64,000 nucleotides of DNA. It comes from Polyangium jinanense. Its GTDB lineage: Bacteria > Myxococcota > Polyangia > Polyangiales > Polyangiaceae. The position numbers and the translations under genes were made by a program. Below, one piece after another: positions 7,630 to 16,929 of the stretch. Position 1 is the stretch's first letter, and each line of letters starts with the position of its first letter. Location: the NCBI RefSeq assembly GCF_028435365.1, contig NZ_JAGTJJ010000004.1, positions 1 through 64,000 on the forward strand, read 5' to 3'. The notes under the pieces were generated by a model. The model did not search any database. It was not told the DNA's origin and saw only the letters and a program-made list of their open reading frames with translations.

Positions 7630-10600
7630 TCACCGCCGCCCGGACCGCTCCGAGACGAGCCGCCGGATGGCCTTGAGGTTCAGGGGCTTCACCTCGTGCG
7701 CGTCGAAGCCCGCCACCTGCGACAATCGTCGATCCTCGTCCTGCCCGTATCCCGTCATCGCCACGATGAGCGTCTCCGACAGCCCTTGTTCGCGCATCAC
7801 CCGGCAAGCGTCGTACCCGTTTTGCCCCGGCAAGCCAATATCGAGCAGCACCACGGCCGGCCGCTCGCGCAGCGCGATCTCCACCGCCGCCACGCCGTCG
7901 TGGGCCGTCAGCACCTCGTGGCCGTCGAACTCGAGCAGCATCGCCATGCTCTCGGCCGCGTCGCGGTTGTCGTCCACCACGAGCACCCGCACGCCCGGCG
8001 TCTCGCTCTCGGCCACGGCCGCCCCCACCTCCGGCTGCACCTTCGGCTCGTCCGGCAGGACGGGCAAACGCACCACGAACTCGCTCCCCATCCCGCGCCC
8101 CTGGCTGTACGCCCGCACGGTGCCACCGTGCATGTGGACCAGGGTGCGAACCAGGGACAAACCAATGCCGAGCCCGCCCTCCGATCGGTCGAGGTTCCGA
8201 TCCACCTGGTAAAACAGGTCGAACACGTGCCGGAGCGCCGCCGGATCGATGCCGCGGCCCGTGTCGCGGACCCGGATGATCACGAATTTCGAATCGCCCG
8301 GATCCCGCTCCACGACGAGGCGGATCGTGCCCCCCGCGTCCGTGTACTTCGCCGCGTTGTTGAGCAGGTTGCCCACCACCTGGCCGAGCCGCGTCAGGTC
8401 ACCCTCCACGCGGGTCGTCACGAGGGGCAGGATCACCTTCATGTCGTGCCGCCGCGCTTCGAGGATCGGCCCACTCGTGTCGAGCGCCTGCCGCACCACG
8501 TCCGCCACGTCGATCGGCTGCTTCTGCAGCTGCACCTTGCCGAGCGTGATGCGCGAGACGTCGAGCAGATCGTCGACGAGCCGGACCATGTGCAAGACCT
8601 GCCGCTCGATCATCTCGCGCGCGGTCTGCAGCGTGGGCTCCTGCGGCCCGAGCCGCTTGAAGATCTCCACCGCGTTCGAGATGGGCGCGAGCGGGTTTCG
8701 GAGCTCGTGGGCCAGCGTGGCGAGGAACTCGTCCTTGCGCCGGTCCGCCTCGCGCAAAGCTTCCTCGGCCCGCTTGCGATCGGTGATGTCCACGCCCGAG
8801 GGGACGAGGTGCGTCACGCACCCCTCGGCGTCGCGCATCGGCGCGATCATGAAATCGATGTCGAGCCGCCCGTCCCCCGCGACGCGCACGACGGCGTCGT
8901 ACCGGAGCGTTTCGCCGGCCGCGGCGCGCTTGACCGCGTCCTTGAGCCGCGCGACCTCGGCCTCGTCGTGCGTCCACCACGGGCACGCCCAGAACTTGCG
9001 TCCGATGAGCTCCTCCCGCGGAGAGCCGCCCACGTTCACCGCGGCCTGGTTCACCTCCATCAGCGTGCCGTCGAGGTCGAGCACCGCGACGAACCCGAGC
9101 ATGTTGTCGATGATCCGCCGCAAGCGCTGCTCGCTCTCGCGCACCGCCGCCTCGGCCTTGTTGCGCGCCGTCACGTCCGTGAACGTCACGACCACGCCGT
9201 CGGCCCGGCCCGCCTGATTGCGGTACGGCAGGACGCGCCGGAGGAACGTCGAGCCGCTCGCCGCCTCGATCTCGTCCTCGATCGGCCTCTCCGCGCTCCG
9301 CACCTCGTCGGCCTCCGGCAAGATCGGCATCAGCTTCATGCGGTGCGTGAAGTGCGCGAGCGGCCGCCCCACGTCGGCCTGCGTCACGTTGTAGATCTCC
9401 CCGATCGCGGGGGTGATGCGCTGGACGCACCCGTCGTCGTCGAGGAAGAGCGTGGCGATCCGCGTGCTCGTGAGGAGGTTCTCGAGGTCGGTGTGGGCGC
9501 GCGTCAGGGCCTCGTTCGCGTGCTGCACCTCCTCCTTCGAGGTCTCGAGCTCCTCGTTCGCCGACTGGAGCTCCTCGTTCATCGAGAGCAGCTCCTCGTT
9601 GCTCGACTTGAGCTCCTCGTTGGCGACCTCGAGCTCCTGGACGGTCTTTTCGAGGTCCGCGCGTGTCGTGGTGAGCTCCTGTTCGAGCTGCTCGAGGAGC
9701 ACGGCCGCGTCCTCGACCGCCTTCGTCCGCGCCTCCTCGCGCGTGATGGGCAGGCCGACGTCCTGGAAGACCACGAGGAACAGGCCCGATTCCTCGCCCA
9801 TCTGGGGCATCGGCTGCACCGTGATCATCACGCGCTGCGTGCCGCTCGTGGTCCGCACCGAGAGCCCCTCGTGGACCACCTTGCGCCGCTCCTTGATCGC
9901 CGCCGCGAGCGAAGCCCGAAGGCCGACGGAGAGACCCTCGCGCACGAGGCGCACGAGGTTATTGTGGAACGCGCCGGCCGAGATCGTCAGGTACTTTTCG
10001 AGGTTGCCCGACGCCGAGACGATCTGCCCCTCTTCGTCGACGACGACCGATTTCGGCGCGAACTCGTCGAGGACGATCCGCTGCATGAGCAGGTAGATGT
10101 CGGTCTCGCCGGCGGACGGCACGTTCGGCGGGCGCACCGTGGCCGGCGGCCCGTCGCGCCCCGGCATGAGCCCCGGGACGTGCACGGCGGTCGGCAATCG
10201 CTGCGAGATCCGGTGCCGCGCGTCGATCGAACGGAAGAGCTCGCGGTGCGCCGAGAGGCTCTCCGAGGGCCCGAGGAAGAGATACCCGCCGGGCCGGAGC
10301 GCGTAATGGAAGAGCGGGATGAGCTTCTTCTGCAGGTGCGGGCCGAGGTAGATGAGCAGGTTGCGGCAGGAGACGAGGTCGAGCTTCGAGAATGGCGGGT
10401 CGTTGATGAGGTTGTGGACCGAAAAAAGGACGAACTCCCGGATCTCCTTGGTGATGTGGTAGTGCTGCCCTTTGCGGACGAAAAAACGCCGCAGCCGCTC
10501 GGGCGATACCTCGTCCGCGATACCGAGCGGATAAGCGCCGAGCCGCGCGGTCGCGAGGGCCTGCTCGTCGATGTCCGTGGCGAAGATCTGGATCACGGGC

Positions 10601-11634
10601 GCCGCGCCCACGGTATCGAGCGCCTCGCGCACGAGCATGGCGATCGAGTACGCCTCTTCGCCCGTCGCGCAGCCGGGGACCCAGATACGCAAGGTTTGAT
10701 CGGGCGAACGATCGGGAACGAGCCGGGCGAGGACCTCCTTGGCGAGGACCTCGAACGCCTCCGGATCCCGAAAAAAGGCGGTCACCCCGATCAAGAGGTC
10801 CTTGAAGAGCTCGTCGACCTCGAACCGATCGGCCCGGAGCCGCTGCAAATAGCCGTGGGCCGAGTCGATCCGGAGCACCTGCAGCCTGCGCAGGGTGCGT
10901 CGGATGAGGGTGCTCGCCTTGTAGTGCTTGAAATTGTGCCCGGTGCCCTGGACGAGGATCTCGCAGATCGCGGGCAAGGCGTCTGCGATGTCCCGCCGGA
11001 GCGTGTCCTCGTCGCCCGAGGTCTCCTTGCGGTGCTCGGCGTAGGCTGCGAGCTCGGCGGCGAGCTCGTCGGGCGGGCGCACGCAATCGACGACGCCGGT
11101 CATGAGCGCGCTTTGCGGCATGCTGTCGTGGCGCGCGGAGGCCGGGTCCTGCACCATCGTAAAACCCCCGCCCTCCCCCACGGCCCGAAGCCCGAGCGCC
11201 CCGTCGCTGCCATCACCCGAGAGGATCACCGCGACCGCGGATTCGCCGTACTCGCGGGCAAGACCGTGCAGGAGATGATCGATCGGCGCGTGCCGCTCCG
11301 CGGGGTTCTGGGCGGGCACGATGTGCAGGACATCGTCGCGGACCGTGAGCAGGCAACGACTCGGCGCGGCGTAGACGTGACCCAGCTCGAGCGACATGCC
11401 GTCCTCCGCCTCGAGGACGGGCAGCGTCGTGGCCTTGGCCAAAAGCTCGGCGAGCACGCCGCTCGTGGAGGGTTTGAGGTGAAGGAGGACGATGATCGAG
11501 ACCCCCGCGCCTTCCGGAATGCCACGCAGGAACTCCTGCACGGCCGAAAGCCCGCCCGCGGAGGCGCCAACGCCGACGACCAGGGGGCAGCCGGGCGAGG
11601 ACGAATCACGTGGGCCAGGGGAGGAGCGCGTCAT
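7630..11634 (-). CDS. CheB-CheR-PAS-histidine kinase-receiver hybrid protein
   Basis: Cytosolic multi-domain sensor of about 1334 residues. Order: CheB methylesterase (VGVGASAGG, VLLHLKPS, LSGDGSDGALG), CheR methyltransferase (TAFFRDPEAF; PGCATGEEAYSIAM near residue 320), a long coiled coil of repeated EEL/NEEL units, two PAS domains, HisKA (LATLAHELRNPLAPIS, His near 976), an HATPase domain (DTGRGIDP, GGLGIGLSLVR) and a C-terminal receiver (VLVVDDNRD, phospho-acceptor Asp near 1265 in LLDIGLPG, Lys in EVKPLN). CheB-CheR-kinase fusions are known outside chemotaxis; no chemoreceptor genes are nearby. ATG 11634 lies just before the CheB domain; an in-frame upstream start at 11700 adds a poor N-terminus. 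Its 3' end is 11 bases from glgB, suggesting a link to carbon storage. Confidence 0.93.
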   Translation of the reverse strand: MTRSSPGPRDSSSPGCPLVVGVGASAGGLSAVQEFLRGIPEGAGVSIIVLLHLKPSTSGVLAELLAKATTLPVLEAEDGMSLELGHVYAAPSRCLLTVRDDVLHIVPAQNPAERHAPIDHLLHGLAREYGESAVAVILSGDGSDGALGLRAVGEGGGFTMVQDPASARHDSMPQSALMTGVVDCVRPPDELAAELAAYAEHRKETSGDEDTLRRDIADALPAICEILVQGTGHNFKHYKASTLIRRTLRRLQVLRIDSAHGYLQRLRADRFEVDELFKDLLIGVTAFFRDPEAFEVLAKEVLARLVPDRSPDQTLRIWVPGCATGEEAYSIAMLVREALDTVGAAPVIQIFATDIDEQALATARLGAYPLGIADEVSPERLRRFFVRKGQHYHITKEIREFVLFSVHNLINDPPFSKLDLVSCRNLLIYLGPHLQKKLIPLFHYALRPGGYLFLGPSESLSAHRELFRSIDARHRISQRLPTAVHVPGLMPGRDGPPATVRPPNVPSAGETDIYLLMQRIVLDEFAPKSVVVDEEGQIVSASGNLEKYLTISAGAFHNNLVRLVREGLSVGLRASLAAAIKERRKVVHEGLSVRTTSGTQRVMITVQPMPQMGEESGLFLVVFQDVGLPITREEARTKAVEDAAVLLEQLEQELTTTRADLEKTVQELEVANEELKSSNEELLSMNEELQSANEELETSKEEVQHANEALTRAHTDLENLLTSTRIATLFLDDDGCVQRITPAIGEIYNVTQADVGRPLAHFTHRMKLMPILPEADEVRSAERPIEDEIEAASGSTFLRRVLPYRNQAGRADGVVVTFTDVTARNKAEAAVRESEQRLRRIIDNMLGFVAVLDLDGTLMEVNQAAVNVGGSPREELIGRKFWACPWWTHDEAEVARLKDAVKRAAAGETLRYDAVVRVAGDGRLDIDFMIAPMRDAEGCVTHLVPSGVDITDRKRAEEALREADRRKDEFLATLAHELRNPLAPISNAVEIFKRLGPQEPTLQTAREMIERQVLHMVRLVDDLLDVSRITLGKVQLQKQPIDVADVVRQALDTSGPILEARRHDMKVILPLVTTRVEGDLTRLGQVVGNLLNNAAKYTDAGGTIRLVVERDPGDSKFVIIRVRDTGRGIDPAALRHVFDLFYQVDRNLDRSEGGLGIGLSLVRTLVHMHGGTVRAYSQGRGMGSEFVVRLPVLPDEPKVQPEVGAAVAESETPGVRVLVVDDNRDAAESMAMLLEFDGHEVLTAHDGVAAVEIALRERPAVVLLDIGLPGQNGYDACRVMREQGLSETLIVAMTGYGQDEDRRLSQVAGFDAHEVKPLNLKAIRRLVSERSGRR

Positions 11635-11864
11635 GGTGGCTGGTGTTGTTATCCCCTGGATTCGCGGCGCGGAAGCGAAAAACGAAATCCAGTGCACCAC
11701 GCGCGGGTGATCGGCGCTGGGTAGCCCACGTACGGTCCGGGCCGGACGGACGAAGGGCGGTGGCTCCCTACACGGAAAGCCGGGACGGTCCGAGTTCGCC
11801 CGAGGCGGCGGTCGGCCACGATAGCCTGCTTTTTTTTTCGGGCGGTCGGGGGTAAGGAGCGGCG
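11635..11864. promoter_or_regulatory. Divergent promoter region of two hybrid kinases
   Basis: 230 bases separate the starts of the two divergent kinase genes and must hold both promoters. An eight-T run at 11831-11838, about 30 bases before the ATG at 11865, stands out in this GC-rich context. No operator was identified with confidence. Confidence 0.5.
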
Positions 11865-13943
11865 ATGGGCGAGGGACGAGGAGGCGCAGCGGGCCGCGGG
11901 GCCGAGGAGGACGGCGCGAAGATCCACCTCCCGACGCCGAAGGTGCTGATCGTGGACGACACGCCCGCGAACCTCCTCGCCTTCGAGGCCGCGCTGGAGC
12001 CGCTCGGCTACGAGCTCGTGAAAGCGGCGTCCGGCCGCGAGGCCCTGCGATGTCTGCTCGCGATGGAGTTCTCGCTGGTCCTCATGGACGTGCAGATGCC
12101 GGTCATGAACGGCATCGAGACCGTCAAGCTCATCAAGCAGAGCCGGCGGCATCGGTATATCCCGATTCTCTTCATCACCGCCGTGCATCGCAGCATGTCC
12201 TTCATCCTCGAGGGATACGAAACCGGCGCCGTCGATTACGTCTTGAAGCCTTGCCAGCCGAGCATCCTCCGTTCGAAGGTGATGGTGCTCGTCGAGCTCT
12301 TCCGGCAAAAGGAGATCGTCAAGCGGCAGGCCGCGCTCCTGCGCGAGCGCGAGCGCGAGGCGATGGAGCGGATGCACGCCCTGCGCTACCAGGGCGTCAT
12401 CGAGGCCATGCCCATCTGCGTGTGGACCGCGAACGGCAAGGGTCACTTCGATTATGCCAATGCCGCCTGGTCGCGCTACGCGGGGCTCGGCAGCCGAAAG
12501 GACGTGGGGCGAGGGCTGCTCGAAGCGCTGCACCCGGACGATCGGGCGCACGCGATTTCCCTCTGGCGCAAGGCGCTCGGGCGGAGGCTCGGCGTCGACG
12601 TGCAGGCGCGCCTCAGGCGGTCGGACGGGACGTACCGCTGGCACATCGCGCGCGCGGTGCCGCAGCGGGACGAGGGCCGGGTGACGGGGTGGATCGTCAC
12701 GGCGACCGATATCGACGAGCAAAAGCGCGCCGAGGAGGCCGAGCACCGGGCGCGCAAGGAGGCGGAGGCGGCAAACTGCGAGATCATGAAAGACGAGTTC
12801 CTCGCCACGGTCTCGCACGAGCTCAACACGCCGCTCACGGCGATCGTCGGCTGGTCGAGCCTGCTCCGCGCGGGCGCGCTCGACGGGCCGAGCGCTGAGC
12901 GCGGGCTCGCCACGATTGCGCGGAGCGCCGAGGCGGAGCGGCGGGTCGTCGAGGACATCCTCGACGCCTCGCGCATCGCAACGGGCCGTATGCAGGTCCA
13001 CCTCGCGCCGATCGACCCGACGGCGATCATCGACGAAGCAGTCGACGCCCTGCGCCCGCTCGCGCGCGCGAAGCGGATCACGTTCGAATGCGAGGTGGAA
13101 TCCCACGGCGCGGTGATGATGGCGGATCCCGATCGCCTGTGGCAGGTGACGTGGAAGCTCGTCTTCAATGCGATCAAATTCACGCCGTCGGGCGGACGCG
13201 TCGATGTGCGGTTCGAGCACCTCGGCAAGCGGTTCTTGCTGACGGTGTCGGACACGGGCGAGGGAATCGCGCCCGGCCTGCTTCCGCAGGTGTTCGGGTA
13301 TTTCAGCCAGGAGGACGGCTCGACGAGGCGCAAGCACGGCGGGCTCGGGCTGGGCCTCGCGATCGTGCGCAAGCTCGTGGAGCTGCACGGCGGGTCGGTG
13401 AGCGTGACGAGCGCCGGCAAGGGAGCGGGCGCGACGTTCACGGTCTCGATCCCGTCGCGGGAGGCGCCGGAGGGCGCGGGGCTTCCGGACGTGACGAATT
13501 ACGAGCGGCGGATCCTGGAGGGGATCCGGGTGCTTTTGGTCCTGCCGGACGCGGAATCGAAGGGGCTCTTCGCGGACGTGCTGCAAAGGCGAGGCGCGGT
13601 GGTGCTCTCGGTGTCGTCGGCGGAGGAGGCGTTGGCGTTCGTGGCGGAGTCGGCGCTGGACGTGGTGGTGAGCGATATGGGGCTCTCCGGGGGCGACAGC
13701 GTGACATTCGTGGAGCGATTGCGAGCGCGGGACGGAAGGGCGCTGCCGTCGATTGCGGTGCTGGAGGCGGGGGAAGCGGATCAGACGTGGCAGGCGCTGG
13801 CCGCGGGGTTTCGCGGGTACGTGGCGAAGCCGATTCACCCGGCCCATCTCGTGGCGGCCATTGCGAGGATCGTGCGGGGGCGGGGCGAGGCGGCGGGAGC
13901 GAGAGCGGGCGCGGGAGCGGGAGCGGGAGCCGAAGCGGAATAG
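11865..13943 (+). CDS. Hybrid histidine kinase REC-PAS-HisKA-HATPase-REC
   Basis: Cytosolic signalling protein of 692 residues. An N-terminal receiver (VLIVDDTPANL; acceptor Asp near residue 75 in LMDVQMPVMNG; Lys in VLKPCQPS) is followed by a short coiled coil, a PAS domain (FDYANAAWSRYAG), HisKA with the phospho-His near 318 (LATVSHELNTPLTAI), an HATPase domain (FNAIKFTPSGG, DTGEGIAPG, GGLGLGLAIVRKL), and a second receiver. The second receiver looks degenerate: the usual Asp-Asp pair is replaced by LVLPDAES, although SDMGLSGG and a Lys (YVAKPIHP) remain. An Ala/Gly/Glu tail ends the protein, coded by GGAGCG-type repeats. Divergent from the CheB-CheR kinase; a phosphorelay between the two is a guess. 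Confidence 0.93.
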   Translation: MGEGRGGAAGRGAEEDGAKIHLPTPKVLIVDDTPANLLAFEAALEPLGYELVKAASGREALRCLLAMEFSLVLMDVQMPVMNGIETVKLIKQSRRHRYIPILFITAVHRSMSFILEGYETGAVDYVLKPCQPSILRSKVMVLVELFRQKEIVKRQAALLREREREAMERMHALRYQGVIEAMPICVWTANGKGHFDYANAAWSRYAGLGSRKDVGRGLLEALHPDDRAHAISLWRKALGRRLGVDVQARLRRSDGTYRWHIARAVPQRDEGRVTGWIVTATDIDEQKRAEEAEHRARKEAEAANCEIMKDEFLATVSHELNTPLTAIVGWSSLLRAGALDGPSAERGLATIARSAEAERRVVEDILDASRIATGRMQVHLAPIDPTAIIDEAVDALRPLARAKRITFECEVESHGAVMMADPDRLWQVTWKLVFNAIKFTPSGGRVDVRFEHLGKRFLLTVSDTGEGIAPGLLPQVFGYFSQEDGSTRRKHGGLGLGLAIVRKLVELHGGSVSVTSAGKGAGATFTVSIPSREAPEGAGLPDVTNYERRILEGIRVLLVLPDAESKGLFADVLQRRGAVVLSVSSAEEALAFVAESALDVVVSDMGLSGGDSVTFVERLRARDGRALPSIAVLEAGEADQTWQALAAGFRGYVAKPIHPAHLVAAIARIVRGRGEAAGARAGAGAGAGAEAE

Positions 13944-13958
13944 GGGTCCGGGTGGCGC

Positions 13959-14858
13959 CTACCGGCGTCCGCGCCGCGACCGTGTTGCCACAAGCAAGCC
14001 CAGCATCACCCCGAAGATCGCGCCTCCGCCCTCGCCGCTTCCCGGACGCGACACACTGCAACCGACGGAATCGCTCGATTCAGGCTGTGAACAACCGTCA
14101 GGGATCTTGCCGGCGGGCGACCAACCATAGGGCCATTCCGAGGGTACGAACGAGATGTCGAGGTCTTCCGCCAGCGTCGCTCCGGAAGCGAATACGAGGC
14201 CCTCCTTCAGCTGGACGTGAACCGGCTGCGTCACGCTGGGCTGCGAGGCGAGGGGCTTGTAGGTGATCGAGGCCCCGGTGCCGTCGTGCTCTGCGGTGAT
14301 GACGCCCGCGGGGTCGAACCCATCGATCGTGACGGAGAAGAACGTCGAACCATCGCCCATATCCGCCGGGTTCATCACGGGCTCCGAGAGGTACAGGTTC
14401 AGGGCATGCAACTCGGATCCCTCGTTCGCGACCACGATATCGACGACGCTGGGGTTTGCCCCTGTCGAGAACGTCACCCGGTTCGGCGGACGAACACAAT
14501 GGGGGGCCTCGTCGAAGGCAACAACCGTGTAAGTGCGGTCTGCGGCGAGGGGCGCCTCCGGGGTGAGCGTGAAATCAGACCCGAGGTGCGTGGGCGTCAC
14601 GGCGAAATTGGCAGGGACCACCGCGCCGGTGTCATCGGTGAAATGGGGCTTCTTCGCCAGACAGTTCGAGAACCCGGTGATCACGACGTCCGCGGGCGTC
14701 GCCGTTTGCCCATTCCGAGGGCTCGTGATGAAGGTTTGGCATGTGAGCGGCGCGTCCGAAGCGGGAACGTCCCTGGTGGTCGAGACGACGGCAACGCTGC
14801 TCATCAGCGAGATCAGCGCGACGGTCACGGATCTCCGGCGGTGGACTCTCGAGCTCAT
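13959..14858 (-). CDS. Secreted Ig-like domain protein with MYXO-CTERM tail
   Basis: Exported protein of about 299 residues. An N-terminal signal peptide (SVTVALISLMSSVAVVS) is followed by repeats resembling bacterial Ig-like (SbsA-type) domains (ADVVITGFSNC, APLAADRTYTVVAFDE). The C-terminus has VGCSV, a Gly-rich hydrophobic helix (GGGAIFGVMLGLLVA) and RSRRGRR, the pattern of the MYXO-CTERM sorting signal known from myxobacteria, where the Cys is thought to be processed for cell-surface attachment. ATG 14858 follows GAGG by five or six bases and is preferred to GTG 14864. Only 15 bases separate its stop from that of the convergent kinase. Confidence 0.82.
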   Translation of the reverse strand: MSSRVHRRRSVTVALISLMSSVAVVSTTRDVPASDAPLTCQTFITSPRNGQTATPADVVITGFSNCLAKKPHFTDDTGAVVPANFAVTPTHLGSDFTLTPEAPLAADRTYTVVAFDEAPHCVRPPNRVTFSTGANPSVVDIVVANEGSELHALNLYLSEPVMNPADMGDGSTFFSVTIDGFDPAGVITAEHDGTGASITYKPLASQPSVTQPVHVQLKEGLVFASGATLAEDLDISFVPSEWPYGWSPAGKIPDGCSQPESSDSVGCSVSRPGSGEGGGAIFGVMLGLLVATRSRRGRR

Positions 14859-14980
14859 GTTCACCTCGACAAAGCAAAAGCAAGATCACGCGGAAGCGTG
14901 ACACATGGCAGTGTGCGCCATCCCTCGTCGAAGTGCTGAAGAAAGCACGAATCTCGCGATCCTGGCGTGGATGCAATCGC

Positions 14981-15018
14981 CCATCGTCCGAGGCTCCGCC
15001 GGGAGCCTCGGACGATGG
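14981..15018. terminator. Perfect 17 bp hairpin
   Basis: CCATCGTCCGAGGCTCC (14981-14997) pairs perfectly with 15002-15018 around a 4-base loop. It lies seven bases after the stop codon of the minus-strand lipoprotein gene, so it most likely ends that transcript. No T-run follows, as is common in high-GC genomes. Confidence 0.85.
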
Positions 15019-15025
15019 GACGCAA

Positions 15026-15499
15026 TCAGTTCGTCGTCTTGCAGATCGTGGTGGTGAAGCGCCCGTTGATCGTGTTTTCCTCCGCTTCGGCGAGCAGACC
15101 GATCGTGACCTTCTCGGCCGAGACGGACTCGACGTTCAAGATCCCCTCGGAGGCAATCACGTTTTGTCCGGGCCCGGTGACGAAGGTGATCGTCTGGCTA
15201 CCGTTGAGGTCGGTGATGTCGAGCTTGAGAGGATACTCGCCGGCCGTCTTCGGCGCGCTGAACAGGATATGCGTGTCGGCGGCAGCGAGGCTATCGCACG
15301 CGGGGACCTCGATCGGAAACAAGGCGACCGAGAACCGGTCGCCGTCGTCCGTCACGACGGCCGACTTCATCGTCCAGCTCGCCCCGGCGACCGTTCCCTG
15401 CGGCGCCTGGTCTTCGATATCGTCAACGCTGACTCCTCCGCACGCGGCGAGGAGGGTGGTTCCCAAAGCAAGGATTCCAAGGCGGATCTTCATGTTCAC
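15026..15499 (-). CDS. Small lipoprotein of unknown function
   Basis: About 157 residues with a clear lipoprotein signal: MKIRLGILALGTTLLAAC with lipobox LAAC followed by GG. The mature part is beta-rich and acidic and matches no family I can name. GTG 15499 lies eight bases after AAAGGA, a better spacing than ATG 15493. Probably a single-gene transcript: a 326-base gap lies upstream and a perfect hairpin downstream. Confidence 0.8.
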   Translation of the reverse strand: MNMKIRLGILALGTTLLAACGGVSVDDIEDQAPQGTVAGASWTMKSAVVTDDGDRFSVALFPIEVPACDSLAAADTHILFSAPKTAGEYPLKLDITDLNGSQTITFVTGPGQNVIASEGILNVESVSAEKVTIGLLAEAEENTINGRFTTTICKTTN

Positions 15500-15825
15500 G
15501 TTATGTGTCCTTTCTCAGCAGTCGAACTGCGACGGGCGCCTTAGCACCAGGCATGCCACATCGATTCCGCCGCTATTTCGAGCTCATGAGCGACAGGCCG
15601 TGAAACGCGGTGCCCCTTCATGTAACCGTTTGTTGACGGCGCATGTGGACCACATCTTGGCCCCGTCGATTTCTTGCTTTCGGTGAATACCGACGGACCG
15701 AGCTTTTGACCGTACATGCCAAACGACGCGTACGACTTCCTGTGACCCAACGTTCACGCGCTGCCCGGGATCGAGGGGAACTCCAATCGACCATCATTCC
15801 CCTCTCCTCGCTTCTTCTCGAAGCT
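15500..15825. other. Intergenic, nothing recognised
   Basis: 326 bases of lower GC between two minus-strand genes. It should hold the promoter of the lipoprotein gene at 15026-15499. No convincing gene, repeat or terminator was seen. Confidence 0.5.
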
Positions 15826-16857
15826 TCAGGGCAGCGGCCCCTCGGGCCGGAGGAACCCCGTCCGAAGGGTCCCCCATTCGTCCTCCGTCATCTCCCATTC
15901 CGAATAGAGCGCGATGCCCTGGTAGCTCGCCGGTAAAACGGGATACGTCTGCAAAGCCGCGTGGGCCCCGGCGAGCGCATTCGGCACGTTCTCGACGCTC
16001 GCGTCGTGGTAGCCAACGCCCGGATCGTCATAGGCCGGCAGTCCGAGCAGAACGGGCGTGGCCCCCGCCCAATCGAGCACCTCGCGCGTCCACTGCGTCA
16101 TGAGGCTCTTGTAGAGCTTCACGTTCTTGAGCGCCGTGTCGTACAGCATCACCGCGAGCTGATCCACGCGTTGCGCGACCTCGCGGAAATACGCTTCGTC
16201 CCAGTGGATTTCCTTGAATGGATGCAAAAGGGTCGGCGGCGGATACGCCGCGACCGACAGCAGCTTTCCCTTCGGCAATCCCGCGCGGAGCTCCTCGAGC
16301 AGCGTCAAAAACGGCGTATGGCCGCTCGGGCAGGGCTCAATGTTGACGTGGATCCCTGCGATGCGCGGGTGGGCGTCGAGGAGCGCGCGAATGGAGCGCG
16401 TAAATCCATCGCGCCACGCGGGTTCGTCCGGCCGGGCGGATTCGCCGAGCACACCACCCACCCAGGGCATGACGCGAAATCGCTCGAATGCGTCGAGGAA
16501 TCGCTCGGTCTGGATCGGGTCGTGGGGCGCGATGGCCCCCCCGGGCTCGGCGGGGCAGAGGTGCGGGAAGACGTCGCGGATGCGGTGGCGGCGGAGCCGA
16601 TCCGCGGCCTCGGCGAGCTTTCGTGGATCCCGGAAGAGCGGCTTCTTCGCCTCCTTGCCATACCGCGTGAACCAGCCGTCGGCGCCGAGCCAGCCGTGCT
16701 GCATCCAGATGCCGTTCGTGCCGAGATCGTGGCGGCCGTCGCCGACCGTCGCGCCGGGCGACCACACGACGTACGCGAGGGTCGATGCTCCCACGACGGC
16801 GGCGCCGGCGAGCAGTTGCCGGCGGGAGACCTGGCGCTGGGGTCTGGAAGGGGGCAT
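15826..16857 (-). CDS. Exported TIM-barrel-like (glycoside hydrolase-like) protein
   Basis: 343 residues. The N-terminus has twin arginines followed by a hydrophobic stretch (SRRQLLAGAAVVGASTLAYV), a plausible Tat signal. The mature part has periodic beta-strand motifs of a TIM barrel: VFPHLCP, RVMPWVGG, IAGIHVNIEPCPSG, LLSVAAYPPP, LAVMLYDTAL, VLLGLPAYDD and GIALYSEWEM. The IAGIHVNIEP stretch sits where GH18-like enzymes carry their acidic catalytic motif, but this is not a confident family match. ATG 16857 is chosen because it precedes the signal directly. It is divergent from the small lipoprotein at 16930, with 72 bases between. Confidence 0.72.
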   Translation of the reverse strand: MPPSRPQRQVSRRQLLAGAAVVGASTLAYVVWSPGATVGDGRHDLGTNGIWMQHGWLGADGWFTRYGKEAKKPLFRDPRKLAEAADRLRRHRIRDVFPHLCPAEPGGAIAPHDPIQTERFLDAFERFRVMPWVGGVLGESARPDEPAWRDGFTRSIRALLDAHPRIAGIHVNIEPCPSGHTPFLTLLEELRAGLPKGKLLSVAAYPPPTLLHPFKEIHWDEAYFREVAQRVDQLAVMLYDTALKNVKLYKSLMTQWTREVLDWAGATPVLLGLPAYDDPGVGYHDASVENVPNALAGAHAALQTYPVLPASYQGIALYSEWEMTEDEWGTLRTGFLRPEGPLP

Positions 16858-16929
16858 GGGATGAATCCGCCGTACCACACGAGGCCCCGGAAGTTGCCGC
16901 GAAGATGGCCCGAAGGTATCCATCGGGCC

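Noticed and set aside
7621..11724. Very long plus-strand open frame (over 1300 codons) opposite the CheB-CheR kinase
   Set aside because: It is the antisense of a gene with clear domains. High third-position GC removes stops; the translation is Arg/His/Leu-rich without motifs.
15541..15750. 69-codon minus-strand frame in the 326-base gap
   Set aside because: No ribosome site or recognisable composition; treated as non-coding.
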